A stretch of DNA of 64,000 nt from Pachyseris speciosa. Lineage: Eukaryota > Cnidaria > Anthozoa > Scleractinia > Pachyseridae. Position 1 is the stretch's first letter. Each line of letters opens with the position of its first letter. The notes beneath the pieces are model-generated. The model was not told the DNA's origin and ran no database searches. It saw only the letters and a program-made list of their open reading frames with translations. Below are positions 40,173 through 50,185 of the stretch, piece after piece. The stretch is from assembly GCA_016490735.1 (NCBI GenBank), contig JAEMWC010000003.1, positions 2,557,501 through 2,621,500 of the forward strand, in the 5' to 3' direction. A program made the position numbers and the translations under genes.

Positions 40173-42061
40173 ATGTCCCTTGCTCCCAAAATTGACGAAA
40201 TCCTCCATGTAGCTCAATATGCAAATTTGGACTGTGTTTGTATAACTGAATCATGGTTTCGTAGTCATATTCACGACAACGTTGTCGCGCTTAGTGGCTT
40301 CAATCTAGTGCGAAAGGACAGAGTTGATATTATTCATGGAGGGGTTTGTGTATACATTCGAGACAATATCAACTTTACTATCTTGGAAGAGTTATAAGAT
40401 CCATCTTTCGAAGCGCTTTGGTTAAAATTACGACCTGCTCGTCTCCCGAGGGGATACAGCTGCATTGTGCTACGAACAATCATCTGCCAAACGATAACGA
40501 CCCTGCAATTTTGGATTATTTGTGTCAGAGTTTGTTGTCCATTGAATCGCGTTTTCCCAACTGTGGTTTGCTTATTGTTGGAGATTTCAATCGGCTAAAC
40601 ACCAGGCGCCTTCAGAACAGCTTTGATCACAAACAGTTTGTTAATTTCCCAACGCGAGGCGATAGAACGCTTGACCTTGTCCTAACGAATCTTAAAGAGT
40701 ATTACAAGGACCCCATCCAACGTCCTCCTCACGGTCTATCAGATCACATGTCCGTAGAGTTACAGCCAAAAGGATAGATCTCAGCTTTCCGACTCGCGAT
40801 TAACAATCAAAACAAGGGACTTGAAACCCATTAATCGCTTGGCTATGCGCACTTACCACCATGAGGTTGACGCGCACACCCTCGTTGACAACGCACATGG
40901 CTGCGCGGAGAAAGCGTTAATCTTTCAAAATCGGAGACAACCAATTTGGGGCTATCCCAGAATCCTTAACAACGCATGCGCTAATCAGTATGGTGCACTC
41001 CTGGACCAAACACACGGATGGTTCAGGATCCACCGTCAGGGTCTTCTTATTCGATTACCGAAAGGCTTTCTACTTGATAGACCACACGCTTCTCGCTGGG
41101 AAACTGCTGGCCCTGGACATGCCGATTGGCGTATCGTATTGGATCATCGATTACCTTACAGACCGCACGCAGAGAGTCAAGTTGGGAGAAGATTGCTTGT
41201 CTGAATGGAGGAATGTACCGGCAAGGGGTGCCACAGGGAACCTAGCTCGGGCCGTGGCTGTTTATTCTTATGATTGATGACATTAATACCAGTAACACGG
41301 AACTGTGGAAGTACGTGGACGACACAACTATTGCAGAGTGTGTAGACAAGAAGGAAGGTAGCCGTATCCAATCTGATGTGGAGGAATTAATTGCTAAGTC
41401 TAACCAAAACAAGATCCAGCTAAACGAGTCGAATATATCATCTGAATATCTGAATATATCATCTGACCTCATGTTGCTGAAATAAGTAAAAAAGTAGCGA
41501 GCCGGTTATATTTTGTTAGACAACTGAAGAGAGCGAATATTCCCGTCAAAGATTTGCTAATCTTTTATTTGACCTGTATACGCCCAGTAACGGAATACGC
41601 ATGTCCGGTGTTTCACAACGCGCTTCCCCCATATTTATCCGCTGAGCTAGAACAGCTACAGAAGCGCGCTTTGCGAATTATTTTTCCGTTTGTTCCATAT
41701 AGCGACGCATTACATCTAGCCAACTTGGAGACGCTCTCTCAACGCAGGCAGTCTATCACAACTAAGCTTTTTGATTCCATCACCCAAACCATAAATTGCA
41801 TGAGCTCTTGCCACCTCGTAACATTTGTGAATTCAATTTAAGACGAAAGAGGAATTTTAATGTCCCCCTGGCTAAGACGAAGAGACTCATGAACACATTT
41901 ATATATAGTAACTGTGATTAACTTTTTAGCTATATGTATAGGTCTATGTAGGGATATGTGTATATTTTCTTATATTTCTCTTACTTTTACTTTTTATTAG
42001 ATTTTATTATTGTAACGATTAATCTAATTCAGCCTTTGGTTGCGATTTTGATCTGAATAAA

Positions 42062-42096
<35 letters not shown>
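40173..42096 (+). pseudogene. CR1/L2-like LINE, decayed, (TATC)n tail
   Basis: Pieces of an APE endonuclease come first: NLDCVCITESWF and RKDRVDIIHGGVCVYI at 40,230-40,370, then LLIVGDFNRL and LSDHMSVELQ to 40,777. After a gap come reverse transcriptase blocks: FLFDYRKAFYLIDH (about 41,045), a stop inside the QGT-LGPWLF block (about 41,240), LWKYVDDTTIAE (about 41,305), and the downstream LTCIRPVTEYACPVFHN (about 41,575). Frames change several times. The 3' end has a short untranslated tract and a (tatc)n tail at 42,062-42,096, in keeping with CR1/L2-type LINEs. The Polinton inserted right at this tail. Confidence 0.8.
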
Positions 42097-42099
42097 AAG
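42094..42099. repeat. Polinton target-site duplication, left
   Basis: ctaaag, identical to 60,933-60,938. It lies at the end of the LINE's (tatc)n tail. Confidence 0.95.
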
Positions 42100-42340
42100 A
42101 GTAGTATAGTGTTTGGGGGTACCAGATCAAAAATTAATCAAATGGAATCACATACTGATTTAGGGGGGTGTTTTAGCAAAATGATCTCGTATTTTGGAAT
42201 CTATAGTTTATTAAAAATGCGTGACTTTCTCGGAAAAATCACCAAGCGTGACATTCTCGGAAAAACAGGAAATGAGTCATCACCTATAGCTATTATTCTA
42301 AGTCACGAGACGGTCGCATGATTTTTCTAACCAATCAAAA
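42100..42340. repeat. Polinton left terminal inverted repeat
   Basis: 241 bp, identical in inverted form to the right end. It contains a tandem sub-repeat, gcgtgac-t/a-ttctcggaaaaa, twice at about 42,218-42,266. A 70-codon frame inside exists at both ends simply because the repeats are identical. Confidence 0.97.
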
Positions 42341-42431
42341 TGAAACAAGTAAGAAGTGCTTTATTATAAATTCTTAAAGTAAAATTTACTGACAATTTTT
42401 ACTTAAAAAGTTTATGCTATTGTTTGTAGAC

Positions 42432-42455
42432 CGACACAGCTGTGTCGTGACGTCA
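42432..42455. promoter_or_regulatory. Paired palindromes next to the left terminal repeat
   Basis: A perfect 16-bp palindrome, cgacacagctgtgtcg (42,432-42,447), abuts the 8-bp palindrome tgacgtca (42,448-42,455), which is a CRE/ATF-type site. They stand about 45 bases upstream of the VLTF3-like gene and about 90 bases inside the terminal repeat, and I see no counterpart at the right end. A binding site for a dimeric host or element regulator is plausible. Confidence 0.5.
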
Positions 42456-42500
42456 TGTGTTAGTAACATATAAAATAATATCTCATATAATAGTATAGAA

Positions 42501-43064
42501 ATGACTTGTCATTCAGATATCCACATCGAATTGATATCAAATGGAGAATATCATTGTCCTTTTTGTGATGAGAGAATAGCAGAACATAATGTTAAAAAAG
42601 AGGAACCGTGTTGTGATGAACAGAATGTGTTGAATGATAATGGAGCGATTATATGCGTAAGTTGTGGTTCAGTTCATGGTTACAATGTTGTGAAAGAATA
42701 CATTGATTTTCATGACAATATGTATAAAATAAAGAGAAAGTCTGTATATCATCGGAAGTACCATATTGAAAATGTGGTAAATGGTATATGTCGTAAGAAT
42801 GGATTTCAAATTTCTGTAAAAGATAGGGGTAAAATATTTAAAATATTCGAAGAGATAGACAAAGTGCTTCCCTTGGTGAACAATAAACGTAAAAGAATGA
42901 TTAGCACTAAATTTATGCTTAAGCAAATATTTTTAATGCTTGATCTTCCATTTGATGAAATAATAGTTACTAGATCAAAAAAGACGCTAGGATTTTATGA
43001 TCGATATTGGGTTGAAATTTTATTGTTAAGATTTGATGTGATTATTGGTATTATTAGACAGTGA
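42501..43064 (+). CDS. VLTF3-like late transcription factor
   Basis: 187 residues. The N-terminus holds a zinc-ribbon-like set, CPFC near residue 20, CC near 36 and CVSC near 52. The C-terminal half has YHRKYHIENVV, then KRKRMISTKFMLKQIFLMLD, then SKKTLGFYDRYWVEI. That order (a Y-R-x-H helix, a basic patch before an F-x-L-K-Q-x helix, and a closing K-L-x-x-x-D-x-x-W) matches my knowledge of the poxvirus late transcription factor 3 family, present in large DNA viruses and in some Polinton-type elements. Its role would be switching on late genes. It is the only rightward gene at the left edge. Its start (gtatagaaATG) lacks the TATATG motif of the virion genes. Its 3' end overlaps the next, convergent gene by 11 bases. 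Confidence 0.7.
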   Translation: MTCHSDIHIELISNGEYHCPFCDERIAEHNVKKEEPCCDEQNVLNDNGAIICVSCGSVHGYNVVKEYIDFHDNMYKIKRKSVYHRKYHIENVVNGICRKNGFQISVKDRGKIFKIFEEIDKVLPLVNNKRKRMISTKFMLKQIFLMLDLPFDEIIVTRSKKTLGFYDRYWVEILLLRFDVIIGIIRQ

Positions 43065-43542
43065 ATTTTTCATCATATTTTAGTAAGTACTTATCAATAA
43101 CAGGACTGTTGTCAGTCACATAATCATCAATGTTCTTCATTGTGTTATGGATGCTGGACTCATTGAAATTACCACTTCTCATTGTGTCTTTTATGGTATT
43201 GAGTAGATGTTGATAGCTTTGATAAGCATATGTGCAATTTTGGATTTTGAGATCGAGGTTTTTATGCTTCATCCACCCTTATATCAAAAGTGCTGCTGTA
43301 CTGATGGCTACCAAACTAACACCACCAGTTGCTATGCTTGTGGCGAGGCCTCCGGTTGCAAAGATGATAGACAATGAGTTCCCCAGTAATTCCCATTTTT
43401 TGAATTGTTTCACCGCCTGTTTGTGAGCCCAACACTTTCTGTGATATGTGTGGTAATAGGATTTTAATTCATTAATCTGGTCTTTTGTCAATTCACCTGA
43501 AATATGGTTCCAGTTGAATATGCTTTTTCGGTTATCTGTCAT
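43054..43542 (-). pseudogene. Two-TM SLATT-like membrane protein, in-frame stop
   Basis: From ATG 43,542 an 87-residue frame gives an amphipathic helix (YYHTYHRKCWAHKQAVKQF) followed by two adjacent hydrophobic segments (LLGNSLSIIFATGGL and ISTAALLI). It is ended by TAA at 43,279-43,281. The same frame continues at once for another ~75 residues, mostly helical and polar (QSYQHLLNTIKDTMRSG), to 43,054. Soluble helix, helical TM hairpin and soluble helix is the layout of SLATT-type membrane effectors, but the match is by topology only. The upstream piece could still be made alone; the downstream ATG (43,272) could in principle start the second piece. The start context is tacATG. Confidence 0.5.
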
Positions 43543-43551
43543 GTATATTAT

Positions 43552-43974
43552 TTATATTATAATTCTTTTGCAAATACAATAAATTAAGCCAGTGAATTGA
43601 CCACGTAATGGAGATCTTTTCATCCATTTTGTTGTAAGGTTCTTTGGTATAGTATATGTGTAACCTCTGTCTAATGAATAACGGTTATAAAATCTTCCAA
43701 AAGCATCATGGAGAATACTATGTGAGTGTAATACATCAATCCAACCAAGTGTTCTTTCAAAAAATCGTGTACTACAACCATTTCCTGGACCAATAAGTCC
43801 TATACCATCATTAAGATATAAAATGTTGTTTATTGAAATTTTTATTTTAAAATGCTTTAAATACAAATATTGGTACACCAGGCATGATTTCAATATTGTG
43901 TCATCAATATGAATATGTTGTTGTTTGGTTTCATCAAAAAAATATTTCACGTATTTGATTATGTCTTCTATCAT
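43552..43974 (-). CDS. Polinton protein of unknown function (140 aa)
   Basis: I do not recognise a family. The N-terminal half is helical; the centre has GPGNGCSTRFFER and then HSHSILHDAFGRFYNRYS, followed by an aromatic-rich GYTYT. The conserved-looking Cys and the H-x-x-x-H-D cluster could be catalytic, and an H-D pair is also seen in phospholipase A2-type sites, but the calcium loop is not apparent. Its ATG overlaps the stop of the preceding collagen-like gene in the sequence ATGA (43,971-43,974), an arrangement used by viruses for termination-reinitiation. The start lies in agtatATGA. Confidence 0.6.
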   Translation of the reverse strand: MIEDIIKYVKYFFDETKQQHIHIDDTILKSCLVYQYLYLKHFKIKISINNILYLNDGIGLIGPGNGCSTRFFERTLGWIDVLHSHSILHDAFGRFYNRYSLDRGYTYTIPKNLTTKWMKRSPLRGQFTGLIYCICKRIII

Positions 43975-45008
43975 ATACTATATCGTTGCATTAAAATTTG
44001 ATGATGATCTAAAATTGTTTTTTCATCTAACATAAAATCTAAGTATACACAGAAAAAACTAATACAACCGTCTAAAGGTGCGATGGAACTTGGATTTAAA
44101 TCACCAAAAGTCATTTGTTGACTGCCGGTTCTATTAGCAGATGTAAAACTTCCCACATGTTTTTTGCTCCAATAGATTTTACTTTTATCCGTATTTGGAG
44201 AAGATAAATTATCCCAATGAACAGACAAGCTGTGCCAAACATTAATTTGACCCAGATCATTTACGGAATAATCTGCTAATTTTGTGAAATTTTGTATAGA
44301 TGCTGCTGGACCAAAATACACACAATTTGTTTGATCAACACCACTTATAGCTAAATTTGAACCATTGTAATAGCTGACAAACTTATCATAACCTCCATTA
44401 TCATGACCAAAAAGTCCATTTTTCCATGGATTTCCACCTGTATTTGAATTTAATTTGTAAACAATGAAAATATTAACAGCATTATTATTTAAATTGATTT
44501 GACTTATCATTCTCTGTGATCCACCAAATTTTAAAAAATAACGTCCATTAAGTTTCTCAGCCTTGGTACAAACGGTAGGCTTTGAATTTATGGTTGATTG
44601 TGTTGCATCATTTTCTTCATTTGAAAGATCGTATAATGTTTCAACTTTTCTGTTTGCATTCATATCTACAAAATCATCATTGGCTCTGTCAATTTGATAA
44701 ACACATTTTGAGTATAATCTGATAAATTTAGAAACCCATAAATCCAAAAAACTGTCTCTGACAATATCAGAAACTTGTGATTTAACAACAACATGATTAA
44801 CATCATCGCCGGGTCTTACATTTGTCAAACGTTTGTTTCCAAGATCATAGTTCCCATCTTGTGTTAATGTAAATCCATCACCTTTATCACCTTTTAGACC
44901 ATTTAGACCTCTATCACCTCTATCACCTTTATCACCTTTATCACCTTTTGGACCTCTTTCACCAGTTCCTATATTGTCTGGAGTTGGTAAATCATTAAAT
45001 AATCCCAT
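43971..45008 (-). CDS. Collagen-like fibre with LamG-like head
   Basis: 345 residues. An N-terminal segment, MGLFNDLPTPDNIGTGE, is nearly identical to that of the giant fibre gene, which suggests a shared anchor to the capsid. About nine collagen-type G-x-y triplets follow (GPKGDKGDKGDRGDRG). Then comes one phage-fibre-type segment (LTQDGNYDLGNKRLTNV). The remaining ~230 residues (WVSKFIRLYSK, RYFLKFGG, NIFIVYKL, GLFGHDN) look like a beta-sandwich of the concanavalin/LamG type, suited to binding glycans or a host surface. No signal peptide is visible, as expected of a virion fibre. The start is attatATGG with a CTAA upstream. The stop overlaps the next gene by four bases. Confidence 0.75.
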   Translation of the reverse strand: MGLFNDLPTPDNIGTGERGPKGDKGDKGDRGDRGLNGLKGDKGDGFTLTQDGNYDLGNKRLTNVRPGDDVNHVVVKSQVSDIVRDSFLDLWVSKFIRLYSKCVYQIDRANDDFVDMNANRKVETLYDLSNEENDATQSTINSKPTVCTKAEKLNGRYFLKFGGSQRMISQINLNNNAVNIFIVYKLNSNTGGNPWKNGLFGHDNGGYDKFVSYYNGSNLAISGVDQTNCVYFGPAASIQNFTKLADYSVNDLGQINVWHSLSVHWDNLSSPNTDKSKIYWSKKHVGSFTSANRTGSQQMTFGDLNPSSIAPLDGCISFFCVYLDFMLDEKTILDHHQILMQRYSI

Positions 45009-45024
45009 ATAATATTATTTTAGA

Positions 45025-48000
45025 TTAATTCATAATTACTTCAAGTGTGAATGTTGTATCAAATGCACCTGTATTAGGATGTGAATAATCAATGATTAAA
45101 TAGCCTCTCGATAATGATTTGTTGATGTTGACCGTTGTGATGTTTCTACTTAAAGAAGATTGTCTGTGTTCATAAACAGTTGCTGGTAATGGCAAAGGCC
45201 CACCACCTTCAGCTTTTGTCTTGAAATGAAATATTCCGGGGCTTGTTCCTTGTATGATATACATTTTCTTAATATAAAAGTTATTGTTATGAATAACTAA
45301 AAATTCGGCGCCATTTATCAATACAGGCTTCAAAGCATTCTTATTATGTCCTTGTTTGGCTTTAACTAAGCAATTTAAATATTGTATTTGACCAATTATA
45401 TTATTCCCATTCAAATTTAGATCACCTCCTAATTTCGGTCTGTAAAGAGCAAATCCACCCAAATCGAAAGCCGTTTCCATAATTACACCTGTAACGCTTG
45501 AACGAAATAGATTCAAACTATTATTATGAATTCTATAGCCATTCAGATTTAAATCACCACCAAGTTTAGCCTCTTTTATTAAATATGTGTTCATATTAAT
45601 ATTATTTAGCATTGTCAATTCGCCATTTTCACCATCAAATAAGTTTGTTGAATTATTAATCAAAGCATGTCCATTCAAATCTAAATCAGTTTGTAATTGT
45701 ATTTTTTCATTCACGATTTTATAAGCTTCTGCGAAGTCGTAAACACTTGATGGAACGTCTACAGCTTCAAAATCAATACCATATGCAACACAATGAACTT
45801 TGTACTTATTTGGATAAGTTGGGTTAGCATTAATATGTATTGTACAATATAAATATTCAGGTGGTGAACTTACTGAAGGTTTTTCAATCCATAATAAATA
45901 TCTCGAATGATCTTCATTTCTGTTATCAAATTTTCTCCCTACAGTTTTATGAATTGTAATTCCACCAGTTGCACTGAATGTTACACTACTGAGATTCATT
46001 CCTTCATAATCAGGAAATAGCCATTCAAGAATGAAAGTGTATTTTCCATCTTTTATTGTATACATATTAAATCCAATTCTAGCTCTGTAAATATGATTAG
46101 CTTCTTTATTCAAGTCTACAGCAATGACCTTTTTTGAAATCAAATGTGGTGACCGAGGTAAATTGACATATCCATTAACTGTCAAGCCATATTCAGTGCT
46201 AATTTCATCGATATCATTCATCAAATATTTGAAAGCATTCTTTGGATGAGAAGCAGATGAAATATGACTTTTTTCTAATTGATCTAAATTTACGGCATCA
46301 GTTTTGTTTGTTCCTTCTTTTAAGTCAATGATTTTATGCCCTCCAAGTTTTAAGTCTGCAGCCATCGCATTTGTTCCATTCAATAATAAAGTGTTCACTC
46401 TGATGGCTTGTGAAGCTCGATTTAAAACTCTGAAGTTCACTGCATCAGTTTCATTCACCACGTCCGCTAAATTCGTCACTCTATTTCCACCCATCGACAA
46501 ATTTCCATACATCGCAGTCGAACCGTCTCGTCGAAGAAAATACTCGTCAGTATATCTTTTTGTAACCGCATCATCTAAATTTACGGGTGGAGCAAGATCA
46601 GTAATGGCATTGTTGTTCATATTTAGATTTTGTTGTGCAATCGCATCGAGTTTGGTTTGCAACCTCTGGTCCACATAACTTTTGTTTACAGCGTCTTGTG
46701 GGTTTGAGGGGTTATCCTGCAGGTTGAGGATTTTGTTTAATTTCATGTCAACATTACTACCAAACGCAACATGGCCGTTTTCAATTTCATAAGCTGGGTC
46801 ATGAACAAAGTAAGACGAGTTGGTATGAAAGCCATAAGCTCCATAAACAATGATATGTGTTTTGGTGTTAGACGCAGGAGCAGTGCTGGAAAGTTCCACC
46901 TGTATTGCCGCTTGCCCACCACTGGTTTTTTCGATTCGGAAAAGCTTCTTCATATAACCATCAACGTGTGGAGTTTGGGGAAAAGGTTTTTGAAATGGCT
47001 GTCCCGCATCTCGTATATTTACAGTTGGAATGAATAAATCAATTGTTGCATTTTGAGGGTTGGAGGGTGAGAAAAACTCAGTAACAAATGTATACCGTCC
47101 ATTTCTTAAAGATGTCACATTAAAACGAATTTTGGATGTAAAGTTGCCACTTCGTTTAATGAAAAAAGACAATGACGACTTGTTTATGTGATATGGTGAT
47201 CTGTCAAAATTCTCAATTTGTAGGTTTTCCACGCCTTGAACTGCAGAAGACTTGGTTTTGTCCTTCAGTAAAAATGCGAATGGGTTGCGTTGAGCTCCTG
47301 ATGCTGAAAAAACAAGGTCATCAACGTACTTTTTGTTGGCAGAATCTTTATCAGAGTTTGGAGATCCAACATTTGTTATTTTATTGTCACCCATGTCAAG
47401 ATCACCAGTCATTACAACACTTCCATCTTTTTTTAAGAAATGGAGAAACATCAATGCCAGCAATACCAGCAATTTCAGTATCAACATACCCCTTTGTGGC
47501 TGTATCATCGTTTGCAGTTGGTGTTGATACATTAGTCAATTTGTTACCTCCAAGATTCAAATCAGAAGTCATCGCAACGCTTCCATTTAGTTTCAAAAAA
47601 TTATTGTTCACATAGTTTCTATTTACAGCTGAATAACCAAATCTTGGGTTACCTGGTATGCCAAATAGATCATTTCTATTCATGCTGACAGGTGCATAAA
47701 TTACACCACCAGTGTTTTTATTAAGGAAATCAGCTGTTTTATTATCAACGTAAGATTTGTTTACAGCGTCTTGTGGGTTTGAGGGGTTATCCTGCAGGTT
47801 GATGATTTTGTTTAATTTCATGTCAATTTTACCATCGAATGCAACATTACCATTTTCAATTTCAAAAACAGGATCGTGAATATGTGATAAAATGATATTT
47901 GAAAATCCGTAAACACCATAAACTATAACATAATGTTTTTTATTATTTTGTGAATATGGTGAAATCAACAATAACTCCATTGATGTTTGACCATTACTTG

Positions 48001-48658
48001 TTTTTTCAAGGAAGAATATTCTTTTGAGATAAGCCTCTGCAATATGAGTCTCTGGAAATGCTCTTTTTATCGAATCTTTTCTTTCAACTAAATTGGATGA
48101 CAAATTATCATCATCAACTGTTGCATTATTTGGATTACCGTTTGTATAAAACTCAACAGCAAAAGTGTATCTTGAAACTTCCAATTGTGACAAATCAAAA
48201 CGAAGAACAGTTGTCTGGCTAGCTGTAGGAATAACAAAAGACAAGGCTTTTTTATTTATTGAGTAAGGGCTTTTATTAAAATCTTCCAATTTGAGATCAT
48301 TTGCATTTCTAAGAATAGTTGTTTTTGATATATCTTCAAGAAGAAATTTAAATGGATTAACACGTGTTCCTTCAATTGATAAAACAGCATCGTTGACGTA
48401 TCTCATATTAACAGCATCTTTGTTTGAATTTGGTTCTCCAACATTAGTCAAGCGTTTATTTTCAAGATCATAGCTACCATCTTGTGTTAATTTGAATCCA
48501 TAACCCTTATCACCTTTATCACCTTTTGGACCAATTGGACCTCTATCACCTTTATCACCTTTATTACCTTTTGGACCAGCAGGACCTCTAACACCTTTTG
48601 GACCTATTTCACCAGTTCCTATATTGTCTGGAGTTGGTAAATCATTAAATAATCCCAT
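45025..48658 (-). pseudogene. Giant tail-fibre-like protein with a +1 A frameshift
   Basis: From ATG 48,658 the frame encodes the same N-terminal anchor as the collagen-like gene, about eleven G-x-y triplets, and then repeats of the kind found in phage tail fibres: a D-L-x-L-G-G-N-K-I/L-T-N-V turn followed by DAVNKSYVD. Between them are two or more similar ~150-residue globular domains (PFKFLLEDISK and PFAFLLKDKTK). At a run of seven As on the coding strand (47,428-47,434) the frame ends in an out-of-frame stop (47,402). One base fewer would continue it without interruption to 45,025, for a total near 1,210 residues. An assembly error, a real mutation or slippage would all fit. As a virion fibre it would act outside the cell, in attachment. 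Confidence 0.8.
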
Positions 48659-48669
48659 ATAATATTAGA

Positions 48670-49296
48670 TTAGATAACACCGTAAAAATTTCTCTTCACT
48701 GTTTTCATTGGTTTGTCAACATAACAGAAGGAATATGGTTTTTTGGTTGCTTCAATATACTTCTGCTTATCGATTGCTAGTTCTTGGGAGATACAGTTTC
48801 TCTCTCTCGTGGATGGGAAATCATAAAGACAGAAATGGCTACAATTGAGTCACCCATAGAATGACTGTGTTAGGTACAGAACTGAACAATTTTTGTGGCG
48901 ACCCTGAATGAAATAGCTTATGATTTGATCTTGTTTTTTATCAGTCACGAAATCATCAAATACAACCAGTCGTTGTAAATCAGTGTCTTTGATTTGTTCA
49001 ACAGGAAGTATTTCATCTTGACTGCATACTAAAACAGGATAACCAACCTCTTTGCTTATTCCATCCATCACATGCTGTAAATATCGATATTTGTCTTGAT
49101 CCAAGTTTTTGGCGTATAGATGTATTTGATCATAATAGACCAAAGGTTCCATAATCAGATGCAAGAACAAGGTTGTCTTTCCAGATCCAGAATTTCCAGC
49201 CAATAACATTCTTAATGTATCTTTTGGCATATATGGATACAACTGTCTGAATGAATTATTTGAATTCTGAACGATATCATAATTTGGAATTTCCAT
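48670..49296 (-). pseudogene. Genome-packaging ATPase (FtsK/HerA type), nonsense stop
   Basis: The frame starts at ATG 49,296. It holds Walker A (LLAGNSGSGKTTLF, near residue 33), Walker B (LVVFDDF, near 113) and the downstream sensor-like VLYLTQSF. This is the A32/FtsK-HerA ATPase that pumps DNA into the capsid in Polintons, adenovirus-like and giant viruses. A TGA at 48,850-48,852 follows SFYG directly. The same frame then continues with LNCSHFCLYDF and about 45 more residues to TAA 48,670-48,672, clearly the normal C-terminus. About five residues that I would expect between the two parts are absent, so a small deletion accompanied the stop. The truncated protein keeps both Walker motifs. 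Its start faces that of the next gene across 36 bases. Confidence 0.85.
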
Positions 49297-49332
49297 ATGT
49301 TAATAGTTTAGATTAGTCTAACACAATTGTAT
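49297..49332. promoter_or_regulatory. Divergent promoter between ATPase and the rightward gene cluster
   Basis: Only 36 bases separate the two start codons. The stretch reads tctaacacaattgtatATG to the right and actaatctaaac...catATG to the left, so each direction has a CTAA element about 10-15 bases before an ATATG. It is the point where the leftward and rightward gene blocks diverge. Confidence 0.6.
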
Positions 49333-50179
49333 ATGGATATAGACCGCATGAAAAGGCTTCTTAAAAGTGGAATTGAAGCTGGAAATAGGACTAGAGAAGT
49401 TCGTGAGGTTATCAAGACTTATGAAAACGCAAAACAGGATGCATATGATACAACATCAGAATTACTAAAACCCTCTATTGATGTCCAGAAGAGTGTGAAA
49501 GAAAGTGTTGACAAAAAACAGGATAAAGTCATTGAACAGTTGAAAGAAAACCAGCAGGATTTGAAACGAGGACTTCATGATGTTATAGAATCTAATCTTA
49601 GAGCAATTACAATGGGAACGGAACTTCCTTTAGCCATTGAAGCACCTAAAGAAGATAAAGATGAGGATGAGGATAGGAAACCCAACATTTTAAATATCGA
49701 TAACTATTTCAATAAAGATGACAGAATTATATTGAAAAATAACAAGCTTTTGAAACCATCCGATTTAACTCAAGTCACCCCGCAAAAACTTCTTGAAGAA
49801 AAGGATAAAGCTGCAAAAATTGCCCAAGATCTAGGAAGAAGAAAAAAAATCAATTAGTGTAGAAGAAAATGAATCTCATAAAAGAGAATTACAAGCTTTG
49901 AAGAAATACAGAGAAACGATTGCAGATGTATTAGCTTCTTACAAATACAAAACAGGGCAAGGAATGAGAAAGAGAAAACAATATGGAGCAGGTGTTGTTC
50001 ATTATAATAATATTGGTGACTTGCTTTCACGTTTACAGTTACTTGGTGGGTCTATTTTTGCTGATAATAATAGCGCAAAAGTAAGAAATGAGTTTGTAAA
50101 TATATTACATGTATTAAGCAGACTGGGTATTGTTGGAAACGAGGAGCTTAATAAAATAATGATGAAATATCTAATGTAA
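49333..50179 (+). pseudogene. Coiled-coil structural protein, +1 A frameshift
   Basis: From ATG 49,333 (in gtatATGG) the frame gives a long charged coiled coil (EVREVIKTYENAKQDAYD, VKESVDKKQDKVIEQLKENQ), an acidic stretch and ILNIDNYFN. It ends in a stop at 49,855-49,857 just after eight As (49,842-49,849). With one A fewer the frame would run on without a stop through 49,898-50,179, which has a Gly/Lys-rich turn and the helical end NIGDLLSRLQLLGGSIFADN. I recognise it as a conserved Polinton virion-cluster gene by its position between ATPase and penton, but its role is unknown; a minor capsid or scaffold protein is a fair guess. Confidence 0.65.
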
Positions 50180-50185
50180 AAGTAT

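Noticed and set aside
42109..42321. A 70-residue protein in the Polinton terminal repeat
   Set aside because: It occurs at both ends only because the repeats are identical; composition and subrepeats do not look coding.
46304..47615. Plus-strand genes within the fibre region
   Set aside because: They are shadows of the minus-strand fibre gene, which has the recognisable repeats.
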